From: Coemansia sp. RSA 1804
Lineage: Eukaryota > Kickxellomycota > Kickxellomycetes > Kickxellales > Kickxellaceae
DNA length: 34,545 nucleotides
Direction of reading: 5' to 3'
Assembly (NCBI GenBank): GCA_027578815.1
Contig: JANBTH010000108.1
Span: 1-34,545 of the forward strand
The notes below the pieces were generated by a model. It ran no database searches and was not told the DNA's origin. It saw only the letters and a list, made by a program, of their open reading frames with translations. Of the stretch, positions 1 through 10,100 are shown piece by piece. The stretch's first letter is position 1, and the number at the start of each line of letters is the position of its first letter. Position numbers and translations under genes: made by a program.

Positions 1-236
1 TTGATGGCCATCGCTGAGAGCGAGTCCACAAGCCATTGGTCCAGGCCCAGCTCTGCAAACGTCCGCATCGGCGGCACCCTATATTCATCTTTGTCTTTAC
101 CCGCGTCTTCTTCCTTCTCTTTTGCCGGTGACAGTTCTCCCGGAACAACAGCAGCATTCCGGTCGTTCTCCAAGGAAGAAGCAGCAGTAGTGCTCTTCTC
201 ATTTGTGTTGTGCTTTGAAATCTTTGACGTGCTCAT
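1..236 (-). CDS. DEAD-box RNA helicase, Dbp8/DDX49-like, N-terminal fragment
   Basis: The reverse strand opens with ATG at 236 and runs off the left edge after 78 codons. A Ser/Thr/Asn/Glu/Lys-rich, probably disordered leader of about 55 residues ends in TFAELGLDQWLVDSLSAMAI, read from about 59 to 3. This matches the start of the DEAD-box Q-motif region (F..LGL..WL......I..PT.IQ). The GL..WLV form is closest to Dbp8/DDX49, nucleolar helicases of 18S rRNA maturation, rather than Rrp3/DDX47. The PT.IQ element, Walker A and DEAD box lie outside the window, so the subfamily is inferred from this short signature. The base before ATG is an A-rich context (tagaATG). The forward frame through the same DNA has no recognisable content. 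Confidence 0.72.
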   Translation of the reverse strand, partial: MSTSKISKHNTNEKSTTAASSLENDRNAAVVPGELSPAKEKEEDAGKDKDEYRVPPMRTFAELGLDQWLVDSLSAMAI

Positions 237-944
237 TCTATGATACTTCCCTCTTTCCACCTTCTTGCTATATATGAATTACAATAAAAAAAACATGAAT
301 AAAGACGAAAGAAGAACAAAGCCTCTTTCTAGCGGTTGGAAAATCATGAACAACACTATTAAAAGGGGAAACTTTTTTTTTTCGCTCGGTTGATCCTGTG
401 ATTGCGATTAATATGGTGGATCAGTCTTCCTTTTTAATGGATAAATACGTGAAACGTGTTCACATACCAGAATATTGAAATTAACAAAGGTAGAGCGTTC
501 TAACTGCGATAATAAAAAAATCAATGTTAACATTTGATGCTTGCTATAATATGATTGGTAAATATGATTCTATTGTTATACTCGTATTTTACTAACGATG
601 GAATGTTAATAGGTATAAATAGCTAACGTTCCAAGTTTTGATGGTTTTGAAAACAAAAGAATTTGCTTCAAAAAACATGTTTATACTTCATCACCAGAAA
701 CGCCAAATATATAAATAAATGTATCTCTTGGAAATAAGACACCGTGCATACCTTTAGCAACGGCACACATAGCTTGAAGGTAGTCATTCGAGGAAACCTC
801 TATTCAACTGAAGAGTTTGTTTGTGCTGGCCAGTCAGCTTATGCGCGGATGCCCATGTATATCGTAGTTCCAGCCATATGCTTATTAGACTGCAACCAAA
901 TTTTATTTGCAATACACACGCGCCCACAACCCCAGTTTATAATG
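237..944. other. Spacer: helicase upstream region and FunK1 pseudogene tail
   Basis: AT-rich DNA, with T runs near 370, lies immediately upstream of the helicase start and should contain its promoter. I see no clear TATA element. From about 744 to 944 the GC content rises. This may be the eroded 3' part of the FunK1 pseudogene, since short reverse-strand open stretches continue here, but none carries a kinase motif I can name. Forward ORFs of 67 and 158 codons in this stretch have no coding-like content. Confidence 0.5.
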
Positions 945-1687
945 TAAGGGTTATGATAATCCTTGACCAGCTCGTCGTTCTAGTATTGCGCTGGATAGGC
1001 CCATGTTCTCTGGCCGTTGAGGTGTCTGTGGCGGCCAAGATCCATGTCATTTTTGTCAGCATAATCAAGATAGATAGTCGTCTGCAATGGAAGTTTACTT
1101 TTGACATGTTCAATGACCATGATGTCGGCAAGAGAAAACTCGCCAGGAAGACCGGAATTGCGCCTTGTCAAATACCCGCAGTTCTCGCCAAGCTGACAAG
1201 GCAAAAAAACAGTAGGAACGTTATAACGCGTGTTTCATTAGGCGTTAGCGCAGACAAAGTGGATACCACCCTTAGCAGTCATCCAAGCAACGTGTAATAT
1301 ATGCCGCCAGGTACGCAGACATACAAACGGGTGTCTCGATTGCCTGCAAGGAAGAGATAAATTATAAACCGTCGCGGCTGGAGCTCGGCCATGTTGATGA
1401 AGTTTTGCAATACCTGCCCGCAAAGATAATAATGGTGGCCTGTCATATCGCCGCCCTTAATCTCTACCGCAGCCACTATGTTCCTCCACTCTGGACTGGA
1501 ATCGCTGGTTGTAAGAAAGCTCCCGTCGGGCTTCCGGCAGGTGCCATCACCACGCTTGATGTTGGTGGTGTGGGTGTCGCGCCAGTATATTCTGGGGTTG
1601 GTGCTGCGCATGGAGTCCACATGGTCCTGGACAGCCACTGCTAAAACACCAAACGCTGTCTGGAGAGTGTTTTCGACGTTCTTTTGA
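945..1687 (-). pseudogene. FunK1 (fungal-type protein kinase) pseudogene
   Basis: Read on the reverse strand, 1638-1282 holds the FunK1 N-terminal region: an RKPD element, then a W..I.AAVEIKG segment, then LQ.F..M...QPRRF and TRLYVCVPGG. The family normally shows RKPD, W..vl.pVEvK and R.fv.gl.l.g...rlw. An in-frame TGA follows at about 1279. After a frame change, 1204-945 keeps a degraded kinase start: GQRTWAYPAQY, a TAG at 980-982, then NDELVKDYHN. This resembles the FunK1 glycine-rich strand (GR.T.VY.A) and the catalytic-lysine strand (ELVIKD). No ATG opens the frame, and an in-frame TAG lies just upstream near 1695. The HRD, DFG and C-lobe motifs are absent. At least two stops and one frameshift argue for decay rather than introns. 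The kinase fold call is from family knowledge; the breaks are visible in the sequence. Confidence 0.65.
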
Positions 1688-3736
1688 AATTCCCCAGTTC
1701 CCTGCTAATACCCTTGCAACCGTTGCAATAACTCTGCTATATAATATTATTCCGTGTCTATCAATGTTAGCCTATTAAAACATACCCTTGTAGAACAAAA
1801 TAAAAACGGGCTATTATCCATTGTAGCAGACACAACCTTCTTACTATTGTTATTTTATTCAATACGTGCAATAATTTTGGTCTGTGCTTCCAGAATTAAG
1901 CGAAACCTCTCAAATTTTTCTTAAAGTATGCATTACGCCAAACTTGCTCTTCAAAAAGCGTTTTAATAATTTACTCAAAACTGGAGTTAGCAGCAGAACC
2001 TCATAGAAACGCCGACTAATCAAAATTGTTGCCAGCGTCTCTAGTTGTAGCAGAAAGATTGTCGCTAGGATTATCTAATGCCGCAGTGTTATTATTAATG
2101 ATTAAACAAGGAGAAAATGTATACAACGTAAAAGTCAGTCAAGAGTATATAAAGAAAGAGATGCTGTCAAGGAATTCTACAATTACTCACAAAAGTGGCA
2201 ATAATAAAGATGTTTACCTTTTGTTGATTACAAAATTTATTACGCCCTGTAATAAGAAACCCAGTCAATAATCAGCTGGTTATTTTTTCTTTCTACATTT
2301 AATTGAGCATTCTGCATTGAATGTCTGGTCTTTTCAATAAGTAAAAACTAATAATAGAAGCATGTTGTAAGTTTATCTTTGTTAATAAAATATGGCAACA
2401 GCACTATAAATTTTGTATTATACTTAATTAGACATTTGAAATATGTAGCACATATATACTATTTACACAAAATGGTGCCAGCTCTCAAAAAGTGTTTTAA
2501 AAAGCTAATATGTGTTATCAGTATCTGCAATTGCTCCAACAAATAACAGCTGACATGTCTTATTAAAATTTCTAATTAAAAGCAGTCTTTGCAGAGTACT
2601 TGTTGCAACCTAACCCTGTCTATTAATGGCAATCTAGTACTCCGTTTCTATCGTCCGGATCTAATGAACGTGGGAAGCCAAATGATAAACAATATTAACA
2701 ACAACACATGACTAAAGCACGTTCGAATGAGTATCAGGGTCCAAGATTATGAGTTCTCAGAGCAACGCACAGACTATATAAAGCCCTGACAAATTCCAGA
2801 AACATAGAGAGTTTTACACAAGACAGTTCCACTAACAGTTCCAACATTTTCAACAGTAGTACCTTATTTACAATACAAAGTTTAATCACTTGCCTTTTTA
2901 CAACGTTATAGTACTCCCAAGTTTTAGTATTAAATATAATATGCTAGCTTTCCAAGTAAAACATTTTCATATTTTGTGAATGCGGGTTTCTATTAGTTTG
3001 AATGTGTATAGCGTTTGAGGTTTTTACAAGTCACTATTGTAATAGTTATTAAATTACTAGTTCAAGAGACATTTGTAAACACCTCCGAGAACATGAACAG
3101 CATTGTAACAGTTTCTTGAGTTACTGTAAATGCAAATAACTTTTGGCTTATTTATTAAACTTAAAGGGTTTAGATTATTAAAGTTATAGCGCCATTCCTG
3201 TGTTTTTTAATGCAGCTGTTTGCATAGAGATATCTATATTTGGTTTATTTTTGACTCAGCTTGAACAAACCAAAGAAATTCAACATAAATAAGTTAACCG
3301 ATCAGTTTCTGCTGAAAATGAAAAAAAATAGATGCCGCATTCAAAAGACTGTTTATAGTAGTAAATATCAATGCTTGTACTGGATATCAGATAGACCTAG
3401 TAAAATATAATTAACAATTTGTTAGCAAAGGTGTTTATAAGAAGCACATGGCTTTTTTCTGACACAGCGCATTTTGCAATGTCACACTCATATAGAAAAT
3501 AATGAACTCCTTTCATTATTATGATAACAGTATGATAATGATGATGATATCTACCATGTCACTATGTGTCATATATCTAATTAAATTTGGCTAATGCAGA
3601 TATAATGTCAGACGACCATCCTTTTCTTTTTCTTACATGTAATTATACTGAAAAGCAACATATTTGTATTATTATAGCCTCAAAGAAGCAATCTACACAA
3701 CAAATTGTGCACATGGCTGTTGAGATTCCAGACAAT
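1688..3736. other. AT-rich island without recognisable long genes
   Basis: About 2 kb of strongly AT-rich DNA between the FunK1 pseudogene and the small gene at 3861. The only ORF of note (2026-2271, +) starts at TTG and has no domain. I looked for tRNA arms, snRNA cores, LTR ends and terminal inverted repeats and saw none that hold up. A consensus TATA box sits at 2775-2783 with no ORF of more than a few dozen codons after it. Confidence 0.6.
2775..2783 (+). promoter_or_regulatory. Orphan TATA box (TATATAAAG)
   Basis: A consensus TATATAAAG followed by an A/C-rich stretch (about 2795-2880) that resembles a fungal 5' UTR. The first downstream ATGs (2941, 2979) open only about a dozen codons. 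It could drive a non-coding RNA or a spliced short message, be left over from a lost gene, or be chance in AT-rich DNA. Confidence 0.3.
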
Positions 3737-3744
3737 ATTTAAAC
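3737..3744 (+). promoter_or_regulatory. TATA-like element upstream of the 69-codon gene
   Basis: TATTTAAA lies 117 bp upstream of the ATG at 3861, a plausible distance for a fungal core promoter. In such AT-rich DNA the match is weak evidence alone. Confidence 0.3.
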
Positions 3745-3860
3745 CTTCAGTTTTTCTTCCCAAACTGCCATCGTTAGATTCATGAAAAATATTTCAGTTG
3801 CATTGTTCATTAACACTATCATTTTAAAGCACATTTTCAGTCAAAACAGTCAATAAAAAT

Positions 3861-4070
3861 ATGGCCGATCAAACACCACCGCCGAAAAGAATTAGTGAGT
3901 ATATCAACAGTTGTTCAGGACGTGTAGTTGTTGACCTTAAAAGTGATAAGGGAGCCATTTATATTCATCCAGAGTTTGATAAACATTCAACTTTCCTTTA
4001 TACTTCCTCAGTACATGAAGAGTATGCAAGAGGTTTATGTGATAAACACAATGATAATTTACCCAAGTAG
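3861..4070 (+). CDS. Small orphan protein, 69 residues
   Basis: ATG at 3861 in good context (aaaaatATGGCC, A at -3 and G at +4), 69 codons, TAG at 4068-4070. An exact AATAAA follows at 4117-4122 and a TATA-like element precedes. The product starts MADQTPPPKRISEYINS, then alternates charged and beta-like stretches (GRVVVDLKSDKGAIYIHPEF), and ends in a charged tail. It has no signal peptide, membrane segment or domain I recognise. Codon use is AT-rich, unlike the GC-rich genes of the window. It lies alone in the AT-rich island. It may be a lineage-specific gene, the surviving exon of a longer gene, or chance. The coherent start and poly(A) signal favour a real gene. Confidence 0.45.
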   Translation: MADQTPPPKRISEYINSCSGRVVVDLKSDKGAIYIHPEFDKHSTFLYTSSVHEEYARGLCDKHNDNLPK

Positions 4071-4116
4071 ATGTTAGATTTGGATTATATTAATAACACA
4101 GGTTGCTTGAGTTTTT

Positions 4117-4122
4117 AATAAA
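4117..4122 (+). terminator. Poly(A) signal AATAAA for the 69-codon gene
   Basis: A canonical AATAAA begins 47 bases after the stop codon at 4070, at the expected 3' UTR distance. Confidence 0.4.
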
Positions 4123-4621
4123 TTCTGCCAAATCACAGTCATTAGTTTAGCATAACAACAGGGAAAATAAGGAAACGTCAGGATTTTCAAACTTTTTCTT
4201 TTTTTTGCAGGGAAACCCTGTCTATTTTTTTTTGACAGATCAAAGCCGCATTGACCATGTGGAGATGAGATTGGTGGTGGCGTGACCAAGCACATTGTTT
4301 GGAAAAGGAGAATGTGGAAATTTTGACAGAAAGCCAAATTTCATTTTCCTCCCCCTCATCTGAAGAACGAACTGAAAAAGGAACAACTGGCATCAAAGCC
4401 ACATCTTACAACACCTCGCTTGTTTATTTCTCTTTGTTTCCACCTCCAATGTTGATATTCTTTAAACAATAGCATTTTTCCACTACTAAAGCAAACAAAA
4501 AATTTTCCATTCCTTTTCTCTTTTTTTCCTCTCCTATTGCTTTGTTGTTTATATTTGATTCTCTAGAGTAGGACTGGCTTGCGCATACACACAAGAGCAA
4601 ACGCAGGAGGAAACAAAGGAA
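4123..4621. other. 5' region of the F-box gene
   Basis: AT-rich DNA with T and pyrimidine tracts (4196-4230, 4490-4545), typical of fungal upstream regions. Reverse-strand ORFs at 4074-4402 are Lys/Phe/Ser-rich with no domain. No clear TATA box is seen. The start at 4622 is preceded by an A-rich leader. Confidence 0.5.
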
Positions 4622-6943
4622 ATGAGTCCATTATCATCGCCGGTGGCGTCGAGAATACCCGAGGACTGCTTGCTTCTCATCCTCGACTACCTGTGGGACG
4701 ACCGACCAGCCGCGCAGTTCATAGAGCGTCGCAGCGAGTACTCGCAGGACTACGATCAAATACGCATCCACCACTCTTTCCGCGCGCGGGCCATATCGCC
4801 TATCCACGTATGCAGGAGCTGGAGACAGCATGCCATCCACCGCTACTTCCGCCACGTGTCCGTTGGATTGGTCAACAGACAGCATGGGACAGACAAGAAC
4901 CGCGTGCCTGCGGAGCTTCCGTCGACGGCCAGACCTTTTGTCGACACTCTGTTGATTCAGGTGGATACTGTTGAGGATAACTGTCAGCTCGGTGCAGCAG
5001 CCGCCGGATTATCACGTCTGGTGCCGCGCGAACTGCCCAGGGTGCGTAGGATCGGACTCTGTGTGCGCGACTCGATGCCCCGACACTCGCACCACATGGC
5101 CGGGTGGTTTGGCAGCTACCTGCGCAGGGGAATGGTTTTGGAAAACCACCTGGCTCTGGAGATTCTTAACAAACTGCCTGCGCTCGAGAGCGTGTGGTTC
5201 CAGAGCACCACGATGGCCGGACTCGTTGCCCTAAGTCTTGTGCGCACCCTGACCAACTACGCGGAACTCGTTGACCAGCAGATGCATAGCCCCTGGGCAT
5301 CCGGAATGCCCGTATCCTTGGTTCAGCCCAAAAATAGCGGCAAGGTGCATGTGGCTGCCATCCATCTGTTGTCAACTACGATGAATGACGGCGACACGGC
5401 AATTGACATTATTCGCGAGTGCGCACATGATGTCCACCACTTGTGTTTGGGAATGGTGTCGGGTGGCGTGCTGGGGAGTCTCGTCCAATGGCACCCTGCT
5501 AGAAAGAGACTCTCGATATCCATGTCTCCAGCACCGGCTGCCGTGGTAGGCAACGACCCCCAGATCCGTGTTATAGGCACCGACAGTGGCACGCACGAGG
5601 CCATTGGTTCTGTGCGCCAAGCGGTGGCAACGTACCCACAGCTGCGGCGTTTGATATTTGGCGTGGATACTCATGTGCATGTGAATCCAACCGCAATGGC
5701 ACCGCAGGGCAGCGAACAACACCAAGAGGAAGCAACAGCAGCTGCAACCAACCCAATGTATCCATTCCCGGCACTCGAGGAACTGTACTTTGACCACACG
5801 CTGTCCAACGGGTTGCCGATGGAAGAATGGTACGCGCCACTGTACGACGTGTTTCTCAAGCATCCAAACATGAAACTCAAGCACCTAACGTTCCCAATCA
5901 TCTACAACACGCAGCGTATGGTAAGTAGCAAGAACTGTCCAGAGCTGGTGAGTCTGCGGCACATAAAGTGTTGCTGGAGTACGGGAGTTTGGAGCACGAC
6001 GCAGGCGGAGAGCGATTCGACGCGGGTGCTCAAGGCTGTGGCTACCATTCCAACGCTCACCAGGTATATCCATCCGTCTTATATCGAGGGACTCTCGGCG
6101 CTTCCTACGGTGATCAACTGCACGGGATTAAAGTACCTCGATCTGTATGGCTGGCCCCTTTCTCTCGACAACATTCTTTGGCTTCTCTCCACCTTTGATA
6201 ACCTGCAGCTGCTTAGAGTCACTGTTGTTCCGACTGCTTCAACGCCAGCTACTACTGATGATCGGGATCAGGATCAGGATCAACTGGTTGCTGCTGTCCA
6301 AAGGCTCTCGTCATCCAACGACACAACCACTTCTTATGGACACAGCGAACCGCCAGCTACGTTGGACCAACTGCCTGGAGACATCGGCCTATCGCTCCAG
6401 CACCTGGTGATTGGCGCAGGGGGCGAGGACCTGGGCTACCCTGAGCTCTCTCGACTCTTTGTTATTCTGAACAGTCTGCCAATGATCTCCTTCATCTCAC
6501 TGTACAGCAACGCATACTCGTTTGTGAAGACAAACCTCGAGTCCTGCTGCGGGGTGTGTTTCCCGGACACCGGGTTCCTCCAGACATCCAGGGCGCGGAT
6601 CAGTAATCTCGACAACGCTGGGCTGCATTACTTCCAGCCCTCTTTGGCCAGAGACGACGCGCACGCCAACAATAACAATGGTGGTCGTCGTGGTCGGCAG
6701 GAACCAATGGTTGCGCATGCTGTCGACAGAGTCCCGTCAATAGAGTCGATGGCTGTTCCGTGGAGAGGGCGGAGGCTGCTGGGATCAAATGACCCTGCAA
6801 CCGTCGCTGCAATTGCCAGGGCGACAGAGGCTGCGGCAGGCAGTCGCCATGTTATTGCTAATGTTGGTGGCAACGCTGAGAATAACGCCAACGGAAGCAG
6901 AAACGGCTGGCACCTTATCCACAGGCTATTGTTGGGCGAGTAA
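4622..6943 (+). CDS. F-box protein, 773 residues
   Basis: Single open frame from ATG 4622 (caaaggaaATGAG, A at -3) to TAA 6941-6943. Residues 12-80 form a split F-box: IPEDCLLLILDYLW (helix 1), about 30 extra residues, then a second half with VCRSWRQHAIHRYF. The C.SW/R and terminal Y.F features match the F-box that binds Skp1 in SCF ubiquitin ligases. The rest is long and rich in leucine and regularly spaced hydrophobics (ALEELYF, LKYLDLYGW, LQHLVIG), suggesting a divergent leucine-rich-repeat substrate-binding part. An Asp/Gln repeat lies near residue 547, and residues 690-773 look disordered. This style belongs to a large multicopy family in some early-diverging fungi. The SCF role is inferred and the target unknown. 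Confidence 0.75.
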   Translation: MSPLSSPVASRIPEDCLLLILDYLWDDRPAAQFIERRSEYSQDYDQIRIHHSFRARAISPIHVCRSWRQHAIHRYFRHVSVGLVNRQHGTDKNRVPAELPSTARPFVDTLLIQVDTVEDNCQLGAAAAGLSRLVPRELPRVRRIGLCVRDSMPRHSHHMAGWFGSYLRRGMVLENHLALEILNKLPALESVWFQSTTMAGLVALSLVRTLTNYAELVDQQMHSPWASGMPVSLVQPKNSGKVHVAAIHLLSTTMNDGDTAIDIIRECAHDVHHLCLGMVSGGVLGSLVQWHPARKRLSISMSPAPAAVVGNDPQIRVIGTDSGTHEAIGSVRQAVATYPQLRRLIFGVDTHVHVNPTAMAPQGSEQHQEEATAAATNPMYPFPALEELYFDHTLSNGLPMEEWYAPLYDVFLKHPNMKLKHLTFPIIYNTQRMVSSKNCPELVSLRHIKCCWSTGVWSTTQAESDSTRVLKAVATIPTLTRYIHPSYIEGLSALPTVINCTGLKYLDLYGWPLSLDNILWLLSTFDNLQLLRVTVVPTASTPATTDDRDQDQDQLVAAVQRLSSSNDTTTSYGHSEPPATLDQLPGDIGLSLQHLVIGAGGEDLGYPELSRLFVILNSLPMISFISLYSNAYSFVKTNLESCCGVCFPDTGFLQTSRARISNLDNAGLHYFQPSLARDDAHANNNNGGRRGRQEPMVAHAVDRVPSIESMAVPWRGRRLLGSNDPATVAAIARATEAAAGSRHVIANVGGNAENNANGSRNGWHLIHRLLLGE

Positions 6944-6994
6944 AAGCCCCGATCAATGAATGTACGCCAAGTATTGTTCGCTTTCATTCTCTTT

Positions 6995-7019
6995 CATTCA
7001 TTCATTCATCATCATCATC
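6995..7019. repeat. TTCA/TCA microsatellite
   Basis: A run of about four TTCA units followed by about four TCA units in the 3' UTR of the F-box gene. Short, impure and not coding. Confidence 0.6.
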
Positions 7020-7134
7020 TAGTATCTCTAGTATCTAGTAGTTTCCTTGTCATTTCTTATACCATTTCTCATTTCTGTACCACACCCTCCCATTGTTTTG
7101 TGCTGTATGTACAAAATACAAAAAAAATAGCAAC

Positions 7135-7140
7135 AATAAA
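7135..7140 (+). terminator. Poly(A) signal AATAAA for the F-box gene
   Basis: A canonical AATAAA lies about 190 bases after the F-box stop and 12 bases before the RasGEF stop codon on the other strand. The cleaved message would therefore probably overlap the RasGEF 3' coding end. Confidence 0.5.
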
Positions 7141-7151
7141 ACCAGATCTTC

Positions 7152-10100
7152 TTATCCAGTACTAATGCTACTGCGATCATCGTAGAGTTTGCAGAGTGCA
7201 GGATCCGAATTGTCCTTGCCACGAAGACGCTGGGCAGCATTTGGGATGAAGCGACTAAACCGCATTGCCGTTTGGACGGGCTGGTGGTGGATCGCAGGGC
7301 GGCTATTGCTGTTGCTGTAACTGCTGCTCCCATTGTTGTTGTTGTTTCTAGTATAGCTGTCGTCAACCGCATTGCCGCCGGTGTTAAGGGTGGGGCAGGG
7401 GGCACGCGGCTCGCACTGGAGACTCATATTATAAATCCTTTCGTCGTCGTAGCCTTCGGCCTCGCACCGGTCCCACTGCTCAATAAGGAACTGCTGAAGC
7501 CCCGGAATCGCCATCGTGAAGTTGCCGCTGTATTCCACCTGGAACTTTTGGATCTCCTGGATAATCGATGCGATCCTGTTGGATTTTTCAAAATTGATCA
7601 GCGTCGACCGGTTGTTGAGGTCAACCTCGTTGCGCTTTGCGAACAGCGCACATGTTTGGCCTGTAAGCGTGACGGATGATGGCATTTGTGGCTGTGGTTG
7701 CTGCTGCTGACTCTTTTCGACACCATTTTCTGAAGTACTGGTGTTGCCTGCCGCCGCCGCTGTTGTTGTTGTTGAGCCAACAGCAACACGTGCTTCTTCA
7801 TCGTTTTGTTGCTGTCCGGGGCGCACATGTGGATTGCCGGTAGAACTGTTGTTGTTGGAGCTGTCAATTTCGCTGGCGTAGAGATAGTGGTTGTACTCGT
7901 CAGTTGTGTCATGCGAGTCATCCAAACAATGGTTGTCGTTGCCGCTCCCGTCTGATCCATGCGACGCCTGGTTACTAGTATAGCAGCAGTTTTGAGATTG
8001 CATGTTCTTCTCCTGAGGCAGCACAAGACGCCGGTACGTGGGGTTTCCGTCATCCAAGAACGTTAGATCGGTTAAATACAAGCCCAGGAACGGAAGGAGC
8101 GGAGGCTGCGAGCGGTGGAGGACCGAGCGGTAGTTTGCGTAGTTGTGGTCGGAATCCAGGGCCTCGTGCAGCCGTTTTGACATAATGTTGAACTTTTTCG
8201 GCAGAATGGTCCACGACCGCTTGAGCCGCATCACAGCGGCGCTGAAGATAGCCGCCCGTATGGCCATCACGCCGTCGTAGTTCTTCAGCGCAAGCAGGTG
8301 GGTGCCAAGCTGGATGGCGTACTTTAGCATGCGGCAGCGGCGGTCGGGCGTTGTTTCGGAGAGAATCAGAACCGAGATCCAGCGGGTGATCTGCGTGCAC
8401 CACCGCGACATCTGCCGCACGTTGACCGAGCGCGAATCGCTTCCGCGACTAAACTCCTTGTTGATCAGCTCGGCTGGCTGGATCATGCAGTAGCAGCTGC
8501 TCTCGATTATCGTTAGTTGGCATGCAACGTCGAGTGGGTTGACATGCGTTATATGGGATGTCTTTTTGTATGCCTCGTATGAGAGATCCATTCCGACGGT
8601 TGCCATCAGAAGATCGGATATGTCGGGCTCTTCGCTCGATGAGCCCGAGATGCGCTGCTTGCCGGCGCCTGTTGTTGTGGCTGCTGCTGTTGCTGGCCAC
8701 GGGTCTTCGTCGTCGTTTGGCGCTGGTTGGTTGACAATTTCAGCCAGCGCCTTCTCCTTGGCAGAAGACAGCTTGTTGTCCGCCAGTGGTCCAGATCGTG
8801 TTGACGATGGCGGCCGTCGATAGGCCTGATAATCTCCAGAGTAAGCGTCCGAGTTTACGCTATTGTCTTTTGATTCGGCAGGTTCGGTCGATGCAGTTCT
8901 ATCTACAGTGTTGTTTGCGTCTGTCGCGGGGTTCTGGCTGGAAGACCCGCCGCCGTTGCAGGTGTTGTTTTTTTCGTTGCGTTGCTTGCTGAACATCCTG
9001 CGAAGAATGTTTGTGCGTTTCAATTGTTGGTTGTTTTGCTGCTGTTGGTTCGAATCGCGGATCCCGTTGCTGCCATTTGTAACGTTGGAGCTGTTCTCGC
9101 TAAGGTTGCCGCTAGCGCGTGAACGCGATTCCCCTCCCGATGCTTGGCCCGACTTTTCCTCGCTCGTCGTGTGATTCTGCAGCTTTGGGTTTCTGATTTC
9201 GGGGCCCGTGCTTCTATCCAGTCTGCTTCTTTTCTTCAAAGTGCTGGCAAACCGCGATGGCGATGCGTTATTGGAATTCTCTGCCAGATCTTCAGCTACG
9301 GGGGATCTGTTTGTCAACAACCTATCGAGACCAAGAGGCATCAGTGGCATTGCGGGCGATGCGGCCAGTGCACGCAGGTCGATGGAGCGGTTCTTTGATG
9401 AAACCTGTCGAAGCAGCTTCTGGCACTCCTTTGCTGTCGATCCGTGGCGGGTGGGCAGGTAATCGTTGAGAAGAAAGGCGCACAGGTAATTAAGCATAGC
9501 GTCATCGACCGGCGGGTACCAGTAGCTGTTGTACCAGGTCTGGATCATGCGGAAAACATTGTACTGGACGGGCGCCTGCACGCGGTGGTGCCATAGTTTG
9601 GCGTCTGACGGAGTCAAACTGGTGTCGGCGTGCGCGACGTTACGTGCCCGTGCAACCAGCGCTTCGGAAAAATCCTTGGGAGTGGCAAAGGAGCGGAAGG
9701 ACAGCATGAATAGCTCGGTGAACTCTGTTGTTTTGTGGTGCTTGTCCGAGGTCAGGTACATGATCAGGCCTTTCCAGGTGCCATAGCTCACGCGGCCTGC
9801 GCTGTTGAGAAGAAGCTCCTTGGACTGTAGACTGGACTCTATTGCTTCGGATGTCGAAATATGATGGTGGTCGCCGCGCTGCCGTCCGCTTGCCCCGTGT
9901 CTTGTGGCTGTTGGTTCTAATGCTGTTGCACCGGCTGCTGTGGAGGGTGCGTGGTCGGCGGAGTCGGGTATATTCGGTTCACCAAAGATCTTTGCAAGCC
10001 GCAAGGTCTCGCGCTTTGCGACTCCTTGTTTGGCGGTTCGTAGGGTTTCACCAAACTTTCTGTCTCGTCTCCTTCTGCCGCTGCCACTGCCACTGCCACT

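Noticed and set aside
3535..3655. Possible C/D box snoRNA (ATGATGAT ... CTGA)
   Set aside because: Both boxes are short and common in AT-rich DNA, no closing stem pairs the ends, and no guide can be assigned.
9045..9065. GGTTCGAATC, resembling a tRNA T-arm
   Set aside because: It lies inside the RasGEF coding sequence and no acceptor, D or anticodon arm can be drawn around it.
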